A stretch of DNA of 35,933 nt from JBOFCS01 sp051646185 (GCA_051646185.1 JBOFCS010000183.1:1-35933); one strand, 5' to 3'. Shown: positions 8,886 to 18,375, counted from the first letter of the stretch. Made by a program: numbers and translations. Notes: generated from the sequence alone by a model not told the origin.

Positions 8886-9791
8886 CTAAGCATACCGCTG
8901 CGCTTCACGTTCGGTGGGAACTCTACGTGCAACAACAAAGCGTGGCTTTCCAGCAAGGTCACGGTGTTCAGCAACATCACCAAAGACCCGTCTTGCCGTA
9001 AATAAATCAGCTACTCTGCTGCCATGGGAGTCATCATGCTCCACCCCAACGCCACCACCAATTCGCAACCACCGAGCCACATTTGACACCATCGGTTTAA
9101 TGACATCTAGCCCTTCAACACCAGAAAACAGTGCTAAATGTGGGTCATAATCAACCACTTCCGGAGCAAGACTAACTCCTTCAGGGATGTACGGCGGGTT
9201 GGCAACAATCACATCCACTGTGCCTTCAAGCCCACTGAGCAATAAACGGTCGGTGACATCACCTTGATGAAGATGTATCGGAGTATCACCAGATTGCACC
9301 CGTGCATCAGAATTTTTTCGAGCCCAAGATAGCGCAGTGGTATCAAGTTCAACAGCATGAACAACAGCATCTGGTCGTGCATTAGCAATAGCAAGAGCTA
9401 GGACACCAGAGCCAGTACACAAATCAAGAACCACTGGCGGCTTACCTGGAGTTCCATGCGATTCCAAAAAAGCTAAAGCCCACGCAAAAAGCAATTCAGT
9501 TTCCGGCCTAGGAACAAAAACTCCGGGACCTACCTCAACCGTTATCGCCCCCATTGCCGCCCAGCCGGTTAAGTGCTGTAGAGGTTCATGTGCGGTTCGA
9601 CGTCTAACAAGTTCTTGATAACGATCGATAATCGTCGCATCCACTAAAGGCACCAGACCAAGCCTTGTACGCTCAATACCTAAAACATGGGCAGCCAAAA
9701 TTTCCGCATCTACCCTGGGACTATGCACTCCAGCTTGCTCGAGAGCGGAAGTCGCCTCAAGAATTGCCAGACGTAGTGGTTCTCTACTCAC
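8886..9791 (-). CDS. prmC: Peptide chain release factor N5-glutamine methyltransferase
   Basis: Methylates the Gln of the GGQ motif in RF1 and RF2, using S-adenosylmethionine, to raise termination efficiency. 301 residues. An N-terminal helical domain is followed by a Rossmann methyltransferase domain with VPRPETE (93-99), the SAM-binding DLCTGSG (123-129) and the catalytic NPPY (198-201). Its substrate RF1 is encoded immediately upstream (54 bases between the genes), the classic prfA-prmC pair. Start is GTG; the purine tract TAAGG touches it, so initiation may be partly coupled to prfA. No in-frame ATG is found just upstream. Confidence 0.95.
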   Translation of the reverse strand: MSREPLRLAILEATSALEQAGVHSPRVDAEILAAHVLGIERTRLGLVPLVDATIIDRYQELVRRRTAHEPLQHLTGWAAMGAITVEVGPGVFVPRPETELLFAWALAFLESHGTPGKPPVVLDLCTGSGVLALAIANARPDAVVHAVELDTTALSWARKNSDARVQSGDTPIHLHQGDVTDRLLLSGLEGTVDVIVANPPYIPEGVSLAPEVVDYDPHLALFSGVEGLDVIKPMVSNVARWLRIGGGVGVEHDDSHGSRVADLFTARRVFGDVAEHRDLAGKPRFVVARRVPTEREAQRYA

Positions 9792-9844
9792 CCTTACTAC
9801 AGTGCCATATGTAGCTAAGCGACTGATCCGCCCAGTTACATTGC

Positions 9845-10915
9845 TTACTCCGCTTCAAGCCTCGCTTGTCGATCAGCGGCGCCAAGAGCATCCAGAAGTG
9901 CATCCAACTCCCCGTCAAGTACCTGATCAAGATTATGAGACTTGTAGCCAATCCGGTGATCAGTTATCCGATTCTCAGGAAAGTTATACGTACGGATACG
10001 TTCAGACCGATCCACAGTACGAATTTGACTTGCTCTGCCAGCCGAAGCTTGTGCATCCGCCTCTTCTTCGGCAAGGATCTGCAATCGTGCTGCCAAAACT
10101 TGCATAGCTCTGGCTTTATTCTGCAACTGAGAACGTTCATTTTGGCAGGTCACTACAATGCCACTAGGTAAATGGGTGATGCGGACTGCCGAGTCGGTGG
10201 TATTAACCCCCTGGCCACCTTTGCCTGATGAGCGATACACATCAATACGCAGATCGGTCTCGTCAATCTGAACCTCAGCAACCTCTTCTGGCTCAGGATA
10301 AATCAATACCCCTGCAGCTGAAGTATGTACTCTACCTTGAGATTCTGTAACGGGAACTCGCTGTACCCGATGCACTCCACCCTCAAACTTCAGCCTTGAC
10401 CAAACACCCTCCAAGGCGTCAGTTTTACTTTTAATGGAAAGGGTCGCATCTTTATAGCCACCCAAATCTGAAGTGGTGACATCAAGAATCTCCACCTTCC
10501 ACCCATGACGCTCTGCGTAACGGACATACATGCGCGCTAAATCAGAAGCAAATAATGCCGATTCCTCGCCGCCCTCACCAGATTTCACTTCCAATACCAC
10601 ATCATCGGCATCATGCGGGTCACGTGGCGCGAGCAAGTCAGTTAACGCTTTGTCCAACTCGATAACACGGGATTCAAGCTCAGAAACTTCCTCCGCAAAA
10701 GTAGCATCATCGGCAGCAAGTTCCCTGGCTGCCTGTAAATCTTCTCGAGCTGACTCCAATTTGGTATGTGTCGCCATAATTGGAGCCAACTCAGCGAACC
10801 TCTTGCCTGCCTTACGCGCTGCAACGGCATCAGCATGCAAGGCCGGGTCAGCAAGTTGCTGTTCAAGTCCCGCGTGCTCAGCAAGCAGATCATCAATCGC
10901 TGAAGGCTGGGTCAT
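9845..10915 (-). CDS. prfA: Peptide chain release factor 1 (RF1)
   Basis: Recognises stop codons UAA and UAG on the ribosome and triggers hydrolysis of peptidyl-tRNA. 356 residues from the ATG at 10915, which has AAAGGAG 7 bases upstream. A reading open to 10981 exists but would run through the terminator stem and lacks a ribosome site. The stop-codon tripeptide is PVT (188-190) within RVPVTESQGRVHTS, the RF1-type PxT and not the SPF of RF2. The catalytic GGQ is at 233-235 in SSGKGGQGVNTT. It lies just after the rpmE terminator, so it needs read-through or its own promoter. Confidence 0.96.
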   Translation of the reverse strand: MTQPSAIDDLLAEHAGLEQQLADPALHADAVAARKAGKRFAELAPIMATHTKLESAREDLQAARELAADDATFAEEVSELESRVIELDKALTDLLAPRDPHDADDVVLEVKSGEGGEESALFASDLARMYVRYAERHGWKVEILDVTTSDLGGYKDATLSIKSKTDALEGVWSRLKFEGGVHRVQRVPVTESQGRVHTSAAGVLIYPEPEEVAEVQIDETDLRIDVYRSSGKGGQGVNTTDSAVRITHLPSGIVVTCQNERSQLQNKARAMQVLAARLQILAEEEADAQASAGRASQIRTVDRSERIRTYNFPENRITDHRIGYKSHNLDQVLDGELDALLDALGAADRQARLEAE

Positions 10916-10948
10916 CACTGGCTCCTTTCTTAGAACTCGCTCCACCAT

Positions 10949-10994
10949 AAAAAAACCGACGCCCGATCCGCTTAGTAGCAAATCGGGCGTCGGT
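10949..10994 (-). terminator. Intrinsic terminator after rpmE
   Basis: Perfect 13-bp stem: the arm at 10955-10967 (ACCGACGCCCGAT) and its exact complement at 10982-10994, with a 14-base loop. On the minus strand it is followed by a run of T's (10954-10949). It begins 7 bases after the rpmE stop and ends about 34 bases before the prfA start. The other side has a shorter T-run in plus-strand sense, so it acts mainly on minus-strand transcripts. Confidence 0.92.
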
Positions 10995-11001
10995 GAAAAA
11001 G

Positions 11002-11229
11002 CTATTTCTCGTCTGCAGCAGCTTTACGCTTGCCGTAGCGAGCCTCGAAGCGGGCCACACGACCACCGGTATCAAGAATCTTCTGCTTACCGGTGTAAAA
11101 CGGATGGCACTGTGAGCAAACCTCGACGTTAATACGTCCGGTTTCCTTGGTGCTGCGTGTCTCAAAAGTGTTTCCGCAGCCACAGACAACGGTGGTTACG
11201 ACGTACTCCGGGTGAATTCCTGCCTTCAT
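11002..11229 (-). CDS. rpmE: 50S ribosomal protein L31 (zinc-binding type)
   Basis: Large-subunit ribosomal protein L31, bridging the two ribosomal subunits. 75 residues from the ATG at 11229, with GAGGA about 5 bases upstream; an in-frame reading further upstream has no ribosome site. The four cysteines CGC near residues 16-18 and CSQC near 37-40 make it the zinc-containing C+ form. Many actinobacteria carry a second, cysteine-free L31 used when zinc is scarce; none is seen here. It is followed by a strong intrinsic terminator. About 150 bases lie between it and rho upstream, with no clear terminator for rho seen. Confidence 0.95.
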   Translation of the reverse strand: MKAGIHPEYVVTTVVCGCGNTFETRSTKETGRINVEVCSQCHPFYTGKQKILDTGGRVARFEARYGKRKAAADEK

Positions 11230-11379
11230 GGGGTCCTCTTTCAGTAATGGTCGCCGGGTCGCCTGTGGTCTCAACTTATCGGAAGTTGTCAGACGTGAAC
11301 CGGTACCGGACTCAACTCGACAAGTATGCCAGAACCTGCATTACTGCCGGTAGGCGGGCATACCCAACCATGCTGAGAG

Positions 11380-13215
11380 TTAATCGTCGCCCATTGCTCC
11401 TGGAGCAGTCTTGGAAACCTGGATCAAGAATTCCATGTTGTTCTTAGTTTTCTTCAACTGAGCAATGAGCAGGTCAATGGCCTGATGAGAATCGAGCCCG
11501 GAGAGCACCCGACGCAATTTGTGCACAATGGCAGCCTCATCTGGACTCAACAGAAGTTCGTCCTTACGGGTTCCCGATGGATTGACATCCACAGCCGGGA
11601 ACACCCGACGTTCAGCTATCTTGCGATCAAGCTTAAGTTCAGCGTTACCTGTGCCCTTAAACTCTTCGAAAATCACAGTGTCACCGGTGGAACCAGTTTC
11701 CACCATCGCAGTAGCAATGATCGTCAGTGAGCCACCATTTTCGATATTTCGCGCGGCGCCAAGGAACCGTTTAGGCGGATAAAGCGCGGTGGAATCCACA
11801 CCACCGGAGAGAATACGCCCAGAAGCTGGCGAAGAGTTGTTGTACGCACGACCCAGCCGAGTAATCGAGTCCAACAACACAACTACATCCTTGCCATCCT
11901 CAACCAGACGCTTTGCCCGCTCGATAGCCAACTCAGCAACCGAAGTGTGGTCTGAAGGTGGCCGGTCAAAGGTAGAGGCAATAACCTCGCCTTTAACACT
12001 GCGCTGCATATCAGTAACCTCTTCAGGTCGCTCATCGACAAGGACCACCATCAAATAGCACTCTGGGTTATTAACGGCGATAGCATTGGCAATAGCCTGT
12101 AGAACCGAGGTCTTACCCGCTTTGGGTGGGCTGACAATCAGGGCGCGTTGCCCTTTCCCGATGGGCATTACTAAATCAATAATGCGAGTGGTAAGGATAT
12201 GCGGTTGAGTTTCCAACCTTAGACGCTGATTGGGATACAGCGGGGTGAGCTTACCGAAGTCAGGTCTCTTACGGGAGGTTTCGACGTCTCCGCCGTTAAC
12301 AGTATCCAACCGAACCAGCGGATTAAATTTCTGACGCTGAGCATTCGGATCACCTTCTCGAGGTACCCGAACAGCGCCAGTGATGGCGTCACCACGACGG
12401 AGTCCGTTTTTGCGCACCAAATTCATCGAGACATAAACATCGTTAGGACCAGATAGATAGCCCGAAGTACGTACGAACGCATAGTTATCTAAAACGTCAA
12501 GAATGCCAGCTACAGGTTGTAATACATCATCTTCAGCAATGTCTGCTTCTCGAGTTTCACCTACAACTGCAGTTCGTCCACGGCCTCTGCGATCACGGAA
12601 GCGGCGCCCACGACGACCTCGACCGTCCTCGTCATTACTGTCATCAGTACTGCCACCAGTGCCATTGTTGCGCACCCGGTTCTGGCTAGTGTTTTGCCCA
12701 TTGTCTCGGTTTTGGTTTCCCCGATCACGGCGCTGACGCTGATCATTGTTATTTTCGCTGGCAACTGATGCATCAGCACCGGAAGATCCCACCTCAGCAC
12801 TTGACTCAGCGCTGACTGCAACCACCTCGGTATCTAACGTGGTCTGCTCTGGAGCTCCCGCTCGGCGAGCTGCACCTCGTCGTTGACGGCGCTCCGGTTG
12901 CACTGAGGCAACCGCAGTATCACCAATTTCCGATTTACCTGCCGCGCCAGCAGGCTCAGGCTGAGCTGCAGCTGAAGTTTTCTCCCCAGCGCGTTTACCT
13001 GGGGTTTTTGCTGCTTGACTTGCTTGAATCGCGGCAATCAAATCGCCTTTACGCAGGCCTGAGGTACCTTTGATCCCCACTTCAGCGGCCAAAGCACGCA
13101 GTTCAGTGAGAACCATGCCGGAGAGTCCGGCATTACGACGTGCATCAGCACGTTTGGCAGCACCATTGGAGCTTGCAGCGTCGACAGATGCCGTAGCGAG
13201 GTCCGTATCGGTCAC
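11380..13215 (-). CDS. rho: Transcription termination factor Rho with long hydrophilic insertion
   Basis: Hexameric RNA helicase that ends transcription and clears untranslated RNA. 611 residues, against about 420 in E. coli. Residues about 33-68 form the N-terminal helical domain. Residues about 70-228 are a low-complexity insertion rich in Arg, Asn, Gly, Asp and Gln, as in other actinobacterial Rho proteins. It is followed by the RNA-binding cold-shock-like domain (about 230-310) and the ATPase with the P-loop PPKAGKTS (363-370), VDERPEEVTDMQ and SGGVDSTAL. The start is GTG with AAGGA 8 or so bases upstream. It has a 355-base leader with two hairpins and its own position between thrB and rpmE. 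Confidence 0.96.
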   Translation of the reverse strand: MTDTDLATASVDAASSNGAAKRADARRNAGLSGMVLTELRALAAEVGIKGTSGLRKGDLIAAIQASQAAKTPGKRAGEKTSAAAQPEPAGAAGKSEIGDTAVASVQPERRQRRGAARRAGAPEQTTLDTEVVAVSAESSAEVGSSGADASVASENNNDQRQRRDRGNQNRDNGQNTSQNRVRNNGTGGSTDDSNDEDGRGRRGRRFRDRRGRGRTAVVGETREADIAEDDVLQPVAGILDVLDNYAFVRTSGYLSGPNDVYVSMNLVRKNGLRRGDAITGAVRVPREGDPNAQRQKFNPLVRLDTVNGGDVETSRKRPDFGKLTPLYPNQRLRLETQPHILTTRIIDLVMPIGKGQRALIVSPPKAGKTSVLQAIANAIAVNNPECYLMVVLVDERPEEVTDMQRSVKGEVIASTFDRPPSDHTSVAELAIERAKRLVEDGKDVVVLLDSITRLGRAYNNSSPASGRILSGGVDSTALYPPKRFLGAARNIENGGSLTIIATAMVETGSTGDTVIFEEFKGTGNAELKLDRKIAERRVFPAVDVNPSGTRKDELLLSPDEAAIVHKLRRVLSGLDSHQAIDLLIAQLKKTKNNMEFLIQVSKTAPGAMGDD

Positions 13216-13570
13216 GGAGGTCCTTTCCTTCCCTCAACTGCACTCAACAGTCGAGGGGTTCGTCCAGCCCAGTTGCCCTGGGCTCGGAAGTACCGCACAC
13301 GTTCACCTGATTGGAACTGTGGGTTGGTCCAGTATCTGTTCCCCAATAATCGTGTGATGCCATCTGACAAGCACGACTACCAAATACCTCATTAGAGAAT
13401 TTGATCATCAAAGCCCAGGAAATCTGAATTTCTAGCCTGGTCAGTCGGCACCGTCACATAAAGCGCGATAGCTGGACGAATCCAAGCCTAGCGACGAAAT
13501 CCATTTAGAGCAAGAAGCAGTTGTAACGACACGCCGTTAAGTCTTACTTACCGTCCTCATACTTCAAGAC
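13216..13570 (-). promoter_or_regulatory. rho leader region with two hairpins before the ribosome site
   Basis: Gene-free stretch of 355 bases between thrB and rho. Read as minus-strand RNA, a 7-bp hairpin (arms 13284-13278 and 13272-13266, 5-base loop) is followed by a 10-bp hairpin with one G-U pair (arms 13257-13248 and 13240-13231, 7-base loop). The second ends right at the purine-rich ribosome site of rho. Neither is followed by a T-tract, so they are not plain terminators. Placement suggests control of rho translation or transcription, since rho genes are often autoregulated in their leaders; this is inference. I see no convincing promoter hexamers and no thrB terminator. Confidence 0.45.
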
Positions 13571-14497
13571 CTAGGACAGCGAAGCCCCGCTAGCAATCTC
13601 CAAATCCAGCACCGCAAAGCCTTCCAATTCGGCCTTTTCTTTCAGTTCAGCAGACAAATCTTCGGTAGTTAAAACCAGAATAGTAGGACCAGCACCCGAT
13701 ACAGTTGCTGCATATCCGTTTTCCCGGAGCTGGCGTACCCAGCGCGCAGTTGTGGGCATCACAACAGCTCGCTGAGGCTGATGCAATAGGTCCTCGGTAG
13801 CGGCCAATAATAAATCTGGGCGCTCAGTGAGTGCGACTACAGCTAACGCCGACCGACTAACGTTAAAAGCAGCATCTCGATGCGGAACCATCTGCGGGAG
13901 CAGACCTCGCGTCTGTGCTGTGGATGAATGTTCTGGCGGTACAAAGACAAAAGCCTTAATAGCAGGATGCACCCTCAGTTTTACCGCCGAATAAGTAGGC
14001 TGCGCCGCCTGTCCGTCATCGGTCCAGGACACCACCGCACCTCCAAGCACACTTGCAGCAGCATTATCTGGATGCCCTTCAAACTCCGAAGCCAGCTGGA
14101 CCAATTGTTCTAAACTCAATACCGATTGTGGATTTACTTTAGCAACAAGTCCGTTCGCAGCAGTTAGACCTCCAACCACCGCCGAAGCGGAAGATCCTAA
14201 ACCTCTAGAATGCGGAATTGAATTGCGGCACAATATATTTAATCCATCAGCCCATACACCCGCCGATTCCAGTCCACGCTCAATTGCCCGAACCACAAGA
14301 TGCGAAGGCCCTAATGGAACATGCCCTTGACCTTCACCCTCAACGGCAATAGTAAGTCCCGAATCTGCTGCAGTAACCTTAATCTCATCATAGAGACCCA
14401 GTGCCAAACCTAAAGTATCAAAACCAGCTCCAAGATTGGCGCTGGACGCAGGGACGCGCGCAGTAACGCTAAGCCCAATGGGCAAAGACTTAGTCAT
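13571..14497 (-). CDS. thrB: Homoserine kinase
   Basis: Phosphorylates homoserine with ATP to O-phosphohomoserine, the substrate of ThrC. 308 residues. GHMP-kinase family: N-terminal VPASSANLGAGFDTLGLAL, the ATP-binding loop PHSRGLGSSASAV (95-107), and the C-terminal VSGAGPTILVL motif. ATG start with GGGAAG about 8 bases upstream. It follows thrC by 56 bases and closes the argS-lysA-hom-thrC-thrB row. In C. glutamicum thrB directly follows hom; here thrC lies between them. Confidence 0.96.
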   Translation of the reverse strand: MTKSLPIGLSVTARVPASSANLGAGFDTLGLALGLYDEIKVTAADSGLTIAVEGEGQGHVPLGPSHLVVRAIERGLESAGVWADGLNILCRNSIPHSRGLGSSASAVVGGLTAANGLVAKVNPQSVLSLEQLVQLASEFEGHPDNAAASVLGGAVVSWTDDGQAAQPTYSAVKLRVHPAIKAFVFVPPEHSSTAQTRGLLPQMVPHRDAAFNVSRSALAVVALTERPDLLLAATEDLLHQPQRAVVMPTTARWVRQLRENGYAATVSGAGPTILVLTTEDLSAELKEKAELEGFAVLDLEIASGASLS

Positions 14498-14553
14498 AGT
14501 CTAACTTCCCGCTCGGAATTTATTTAGCGATCCCAGTTGCACATTAGCACTCA

Positions 14554-15630
14554 TCAAAGCAACCTCAGCGCACCTGCAACTGCTACTGAATCAACCGGAA
14601 TAGGCTGCACCGCAGGAATCCCCAATAATGCAGTATCAGGATCTTTAAGACCATTTCCCGTTACAGTGCACACCACCGTCAATCCTGGCTCTAACCAGCC
14701 GTCGGACCTGGCCGCTAACAGCCCTGCAATACTTGCAGCCGATGCTGGCTCAACAAAAACCCCTTCAGTAGCTGCAAGCAAACGGTAAGCTGCAAGAATT
14801 TCCTCATCAGTAGCCGCCCGAAACTGTCCGCCTGACTCTTCTTTAGCAGTGATCGCTCCATCCCACGAGGCAGGGGAACCAATCCGAATTGCAGTAGCAA
14901 TAGTTTCTGGGTTAGCAATTGGCGCACCGAAAACCAAAGGAGCGGCACCGGCAGCTTGGATACCCAACATCCGCGGGCGGACAGTTGTCAATCCATCGAC
15001 AAAATATTCACTATAGCCTCGCCAATAGGCAGTAATATTGCCGGCGTTACCGACCGGCAATATATGCACATCAGGAGCCCTACCTAAGGCATCCATAATT
15101 TCAAAAGCAGCAGTCTTCTGCCCCTCAATACGCACCGGATTAACAGAATTCACCAGGGCGATAGTCGGGAACTCTGCCGTAGTCTTACGCGCTAACTCTA
15201 GGCAATCATCAAAGTTACCCTCAACCTGGATAATCTGCGCCCCATGCATGACAGCCTGAGCTAATTTTCCCATAGCAATTTTTCCCTCGGGGACCAGAAC
15301 AGCGCAAGTCATTCCTGCTTTTGCCGCATAGGCAGCCGCAGAAGCCGAAGTATTGCCAGTTGAGGCGCATAGAACTGCCTTCTGCCCACGAGCAAGTGCA
15401 TCTGTTACCGCCATCGTCATTCCACGATCTTTAAAAGACCCCGTCGGATTAAGCCCTTCAACCTTCAAATACACAGTGCAACCGGTGATTTCAGAAAGAT
15501 GTGCCGCTGGCAGCAAAGGGGTTCCCCCCTCACGCAAAGTAATTGTCTTCCAATTATCGCCTATAGCAAGACGGTCTCGGTACGCCTCAATAAGCCCAGG
15601 CCAAGGAGTATGCACTGCCTGATTAGTCAT
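14554..15630 (-). CDS. thrC: Threonine synthase
   Basis: PLP enzyme that converts O-phosphohomoserine to threonine and phosphate. 358 residues from the ATG at 15630. The PLP lysine is Lys67 in NPTGSFKDRGMTMA, and the phosphate-binding Gly-rich loop PVGNAGNITAYW is present. This is the short bacterial form of about 360 residues. GGAAGGA lies 6 bases before this ATG; an in-frame ATG 8 codons upstream lacks such a site. The start overlaps the end of hom by 8 bases (ATGACTAA), so translation is very likely coupled to hom. Confidence 0.95.
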   Translation of the reverse strand: MTNQAVHTPWPGLIEAYRDRLAIGDNWKTITLREGGTPLLPAAHLSEITGCTVYLKVEGLNPTGSFKDRGMTMAVTDALARGQKAVLCASTGNTSASAAAYAAKAGMTCAVLVPEGKIAMGKLAQAVMHGAQIIQVEGNFDDCLELARKTTAEFPTIALVNSVNPVRIEGQKTAAFEIMDALGRAPDVHILPVGNAGNITAYWRGYSEYFVDGLTTVRPRMLGIQAAGAAPLVFGAPIANPETIATAIRIGSPASWDGAITAKEESGGQFRAATDEEILAAYRLLAATEGVFVEPASAASIAGLLAARSDGWLEPGLTVVCTVTGNGLKDPDTALLGIPAVQPIPVDSVAVAGALRLL

Positions 15631-16924
15631 TGGTTCCTTCCAATCTAAGTACACTAGTTACAGCGGTGACAACATCCAGACCATCAAGCGCAGCAACTGT
15701 TTCTGCCAATGCAGAATCAAGCGCAAGATGTGTAACTACTACCAAACTAGCCCCATCGCCTGAGCCTTGCTGCCGTACGGTTGAGATGCTGACCGAACGT
15801 TTAGAAAATTCTTCCGCAACACAAGCAAGAACTCCAGGACGATCTGCCACTTGCATACTTACGTAGTATCTAGTTGGAATTTCACCTATAGGAGCAACTT
15901 TCAGCTTTGCATACTTTGATTCTCCTGGGCCACGTCCACCGTGAACCTTATTTCGCGCCGCCATAACAAGATCGCCTAATACTGCTGAAGCAGTAGGGGC
16001 GCCACCAGCACCTTGCCCGTAAAACATGAGGCGGCCAGCAGCTTCAGCTTCTACTACGACCGCATTAAACGCACCGTTCACTGCAGCTAGTGGGTGACTA
16101 AGCGGGACAAGGGCGGGGTAGACCCGCGCGGAAACTCGCGCTTTACCCTTTGCTGTAGTGATGCGTTCACAAATGGCAAGGAGTTTAATCGTGCAATCAA
16201 GAGCCTTTGCCGAAGCGAGGTCTGCCGCAGTAATATTGGTGATGCCTTCACGATAGACGTCTGCGGCAGTTACCCTGGTATGGAAGGCAATTGAAGCTAA
16301 AATTGCCGCCTTCGCCGCCGCATCATATCCCTCAACATCAGCAGTTGGGTCCGCCTCGGCATATCCTAATCGCCCTGCTTCTTTAAGAACAACCTCGTAA
16401 TCATCACCATTTTCCTCCATGGCAGAAAGGATAAAATTTGTTGTGCCATTAACTATTCCAGCAACTTTAGTGACTTCATCACCGGCAAGAGACTGAATCA
16501 AAGGACGAATGACTGGAATTGCACCAGCAACTGACGCTTCAAAATAAAGGTCCACCTTAGCGCGCTCAGCAGCTTCAGCAAGTTCACCGGTATACTGAGC
16601 AAGAAGTGCTTTATTCGCAGTAACAACAGATTTTCCAGCGTTGAGAGCCTTCAGGATCAAGGATCGCACCGGTTCAATACCGCCAACCAACTCGATAACA
16701 ATATCCACATCGGGACGCGTAACCAGCGCATCAGCATCCGTTGTTAGCAGGGCCTGGTCAACTCCTCGGTCAGAGCCAATTCGCCGTACGGCAATACCAC
16801 GAATCTCCAAGGGGGCACCAACTCGAGCAGCTAGATCCTCTGCATTTTCATGCAGGATCCGAACAACCTCACTGCCCACGTTACCAAGGCCGAGAACGGC
16901 AACACCGATAGGTTTAATCGTCAT
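15623..16924 (-). CDS. hom: Homoserine dehydrogenase
   Basis: Reduces aspartate semialdehyde to homoserine with NAD(P)H, the branch towards threonine and methionine. 433 residues. The Rossmann motif GLGNVG is at 12-17, followed by the catalytic domain with VNGTTNFILSAMEE, and a C-terminal ACT domain (about 350-430, beginning RYYVSMQVADRPGVLACVAE), which in this family carries threonine feedback inhibition. Its start overlaps the lysA stop as ATGA, and its end overlaps thrC by 8 bases. No aspartokinase domain is fused to it. Confidence 0.96.
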   Translation of the reverse strand: MTIKPIGVAVLGLGNVGSEVVRILHENAEDLAARVGAPLEIRGIAVRRIGSDRGVDQALLTTDADALVTRPDVDIVIELVGGIEPVRSLILKALNAGKSVVTANKALLAQYTGELAEAAERAKVDLYFEASVAGAIPVIRPLIQSLAGDEVTKVAGIVNGTTNFILSAMEENGDDYEVVLKEAGRLGYAEADPTADVEGYDAAAKAAILASIAFHTRVTAADVYREGITNITAADLASAKALDCTIKLLAICERITTAKGKARVSARVYPALVPLSHPLAAVNGAFNAVVVEAEAAGRLMFYGQGAGGAPTASAVLGDLVMAARNKVHGGRGPGESKYAKLKVAPIGEIPTRYYVSMQVADRPGVLACVAEEFSKRSVSISTVRQQGSGDGASLVVVTHLALDSALAETVAALDGLDVVTAVTSVLRLEGTND

Positions 16925-18375
16925 GACTGCGACACCTCCAGACTAAGCAAGTCTTCCACTGTTTCCCGACGCAAGATGAGCCGGGACTGTCCATTACGTA
17001 CCGCAACTACCGCTGGGCGGCCTAACAAGTTATATCTACTAGACATTGAATAGCAGTAAGCACCAGTTGCCGCTACCGCAAGCAAATCCCCAGGCCCAAC
17101 ATCTGAGGGCATCCACGTATCACGAATAATGATATCTCCACTCTCGCAATGCTTTCCAACCACTCTTGCTAAAACAGGGCTAGCAGCGCTGGCGCGAGAA
17201 ACCAATCGACAGTCATATTCAGCCTGATAAAGCGATGGCCGAATATTGTCACTCATACCACCGTCAACACTGATATATCGCCGAGTCACGCGAGTGCTAC
17301 CAGCCTCACCATCAACATGGCTGGCACCAATAACAACATCTTTGATTGTCCCGACTTCATAAACTGTAATAGTCCCAGGTCCGGCTATTGCCCTACCGGG
17401 TTCTACCGCGATAATAGGCTCTGGCAGGCCAACTAGGGAGGACTCCTGCTTAATGATATGACTAAGTTTTGCCGCAAGTTCGTCTATCGGCGGCGGATCA
17501 TCAGTAGGGATATAGGAGATTCCCCAACCACCTCCCAAATCAATGACGGCCATCTGCGAAGTCTTGTTCACCCCAAACTCAGAAACTACCTCACGCAATA
17601 GACCAATAAGCCGGTGTGCTGCCAATTCAAAGCCGTCTACATCAAAAATTTGTGAGCCAATATGACTATGCAAGCCAACGAGTCTCAAATTTTTTGTCTC
17701 AAAAACCCGACGAACAGCTTGCATAGCTGAACCTGAGGCTAGTGAGAAACCAAATTTTTGATCCTCATGCGCAGTCGAAATAAACTCATGGGTGTGAGCT
17801 TCCACTCCCACCGTGACTCGGAGAAGTACATTCTGCACCCGCTCTAATGAACCAGCAATACTATCGAGGCGCTCTATCTCAATCATCGAATCCAGAACAA
17901 TATGGTCCACTCCGGCATGAACGCCTGCAGTCAATTCATCTACCGATTTATTGTTTCCATGCATAGCGATTCGATTAGCAGGGAATCCCGCATTTAACGC
18001 AATTGCTAGTTCCCCACCGGAACAGACATCAAGGGAAAGTCCCTCATCTGCTACCCATCTGGCTATCTCACTGCAGAGAAAAGCTTTCGAAGCATAGTGA
18101 ACTCGTTCAGGAAAACCGAAGGCCAGAGCCATATCCCGACAACGTGATCGAAAATCTTCCTCATCGATGACAAAAAGCGGTGTGCCATACTCAGCAGCAA
18201 GATCGGTCACAGCCACATCAGCAACTCTCACAACTCCGTCTGCTCCACGATCTGCATTTCGCGGCCATACCTGAGTCGGTAAGTTAATGAGTTGCGCCGA
18301 ATCATCGGGTTGTTCAGGTAAACTGGGCATCACAGTATTCTCCACGTGTTTCGGGTCAGCTAGGTGTGCACTCAC
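16921..18375 (-). CDS. lysA: Diaminopimelate decarboxylase
   Basis: PLP enzyme that decarboxylates meso-diaminopimelate to lysine, the last step of lysine synthesis. 484 residues. The PLP lysine is Lys97 in VHYASKAFLC; the PLP-phosphate loop DLGGGWGISY and the catalytic Cys in CESGDII are present. The first 45 residues are a variable extension. The GTG start overlaps the argS stop as GTGA and has GGAG about 5 bases upstream; an ATG at codon 16 is a weaker alternative. The argS-lysA pair is characteristic of corynebacteria, where it is controlled by arginine and lysine; no regulator site was recognised here. Confidence 0.96.
   Translation of the reverse strand: MSAHLADPKHVENTVMPSLPEQPDDSAQLINLPTQVWPRNADRGADGVVRVADVAVTDLAAEYGTPLFVIDEEDFRSRCRDMALAFGFPERVHYASKAFLCSEIARWVADEGLSLDVCSGGELAIALNAGFPANRIAMHGNNKSVDELTAGVHAGVDHIVLDSMIEIERLDSIAGSLERVQNVLLRVTVGVEAHTHEFISTAHEDQKFGFSLASGSAMQAVRRVFETKNLRLVGLHSHIGSQIFDVDGFELAAHRLIGLLREVVSEFGVNKTSQMAVIDLGGGWGISYIPTDDPPPIDELAAKLSHIIKQESSLVGLPEPIIAVEPGRAIAGPGTITVYEVGTIKDVVIGASHVDGEAGSTRVTRRYISVDGGMSDNIRPSLYQAEYDCRLVSRASAASPVLARVVGKHCESGDIIIRDTWMPSDVGPGDLLAVAATGAYCYSMSSRYNLLGRPAVVAVRNGQSRLILRRETVEDLLSLEVSQS

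Noticed and set aside
10916..10981. 22-codon N-terminal extension of prfA
   Set aside because: It would be coded by the rpmE terminator and has no ribosome site, whereas the ATG at 10915 has AAAGGAG at good spacing and gives the normal RF1 N-terminus.
12520..13010. Repetitive Arg/Asn/Gly-rich stretch in rho as a foreign insertion
   Set aside because: Such insertions are usual in actinobacterial Rho; the reading frame is intact and domains continue on both sides.
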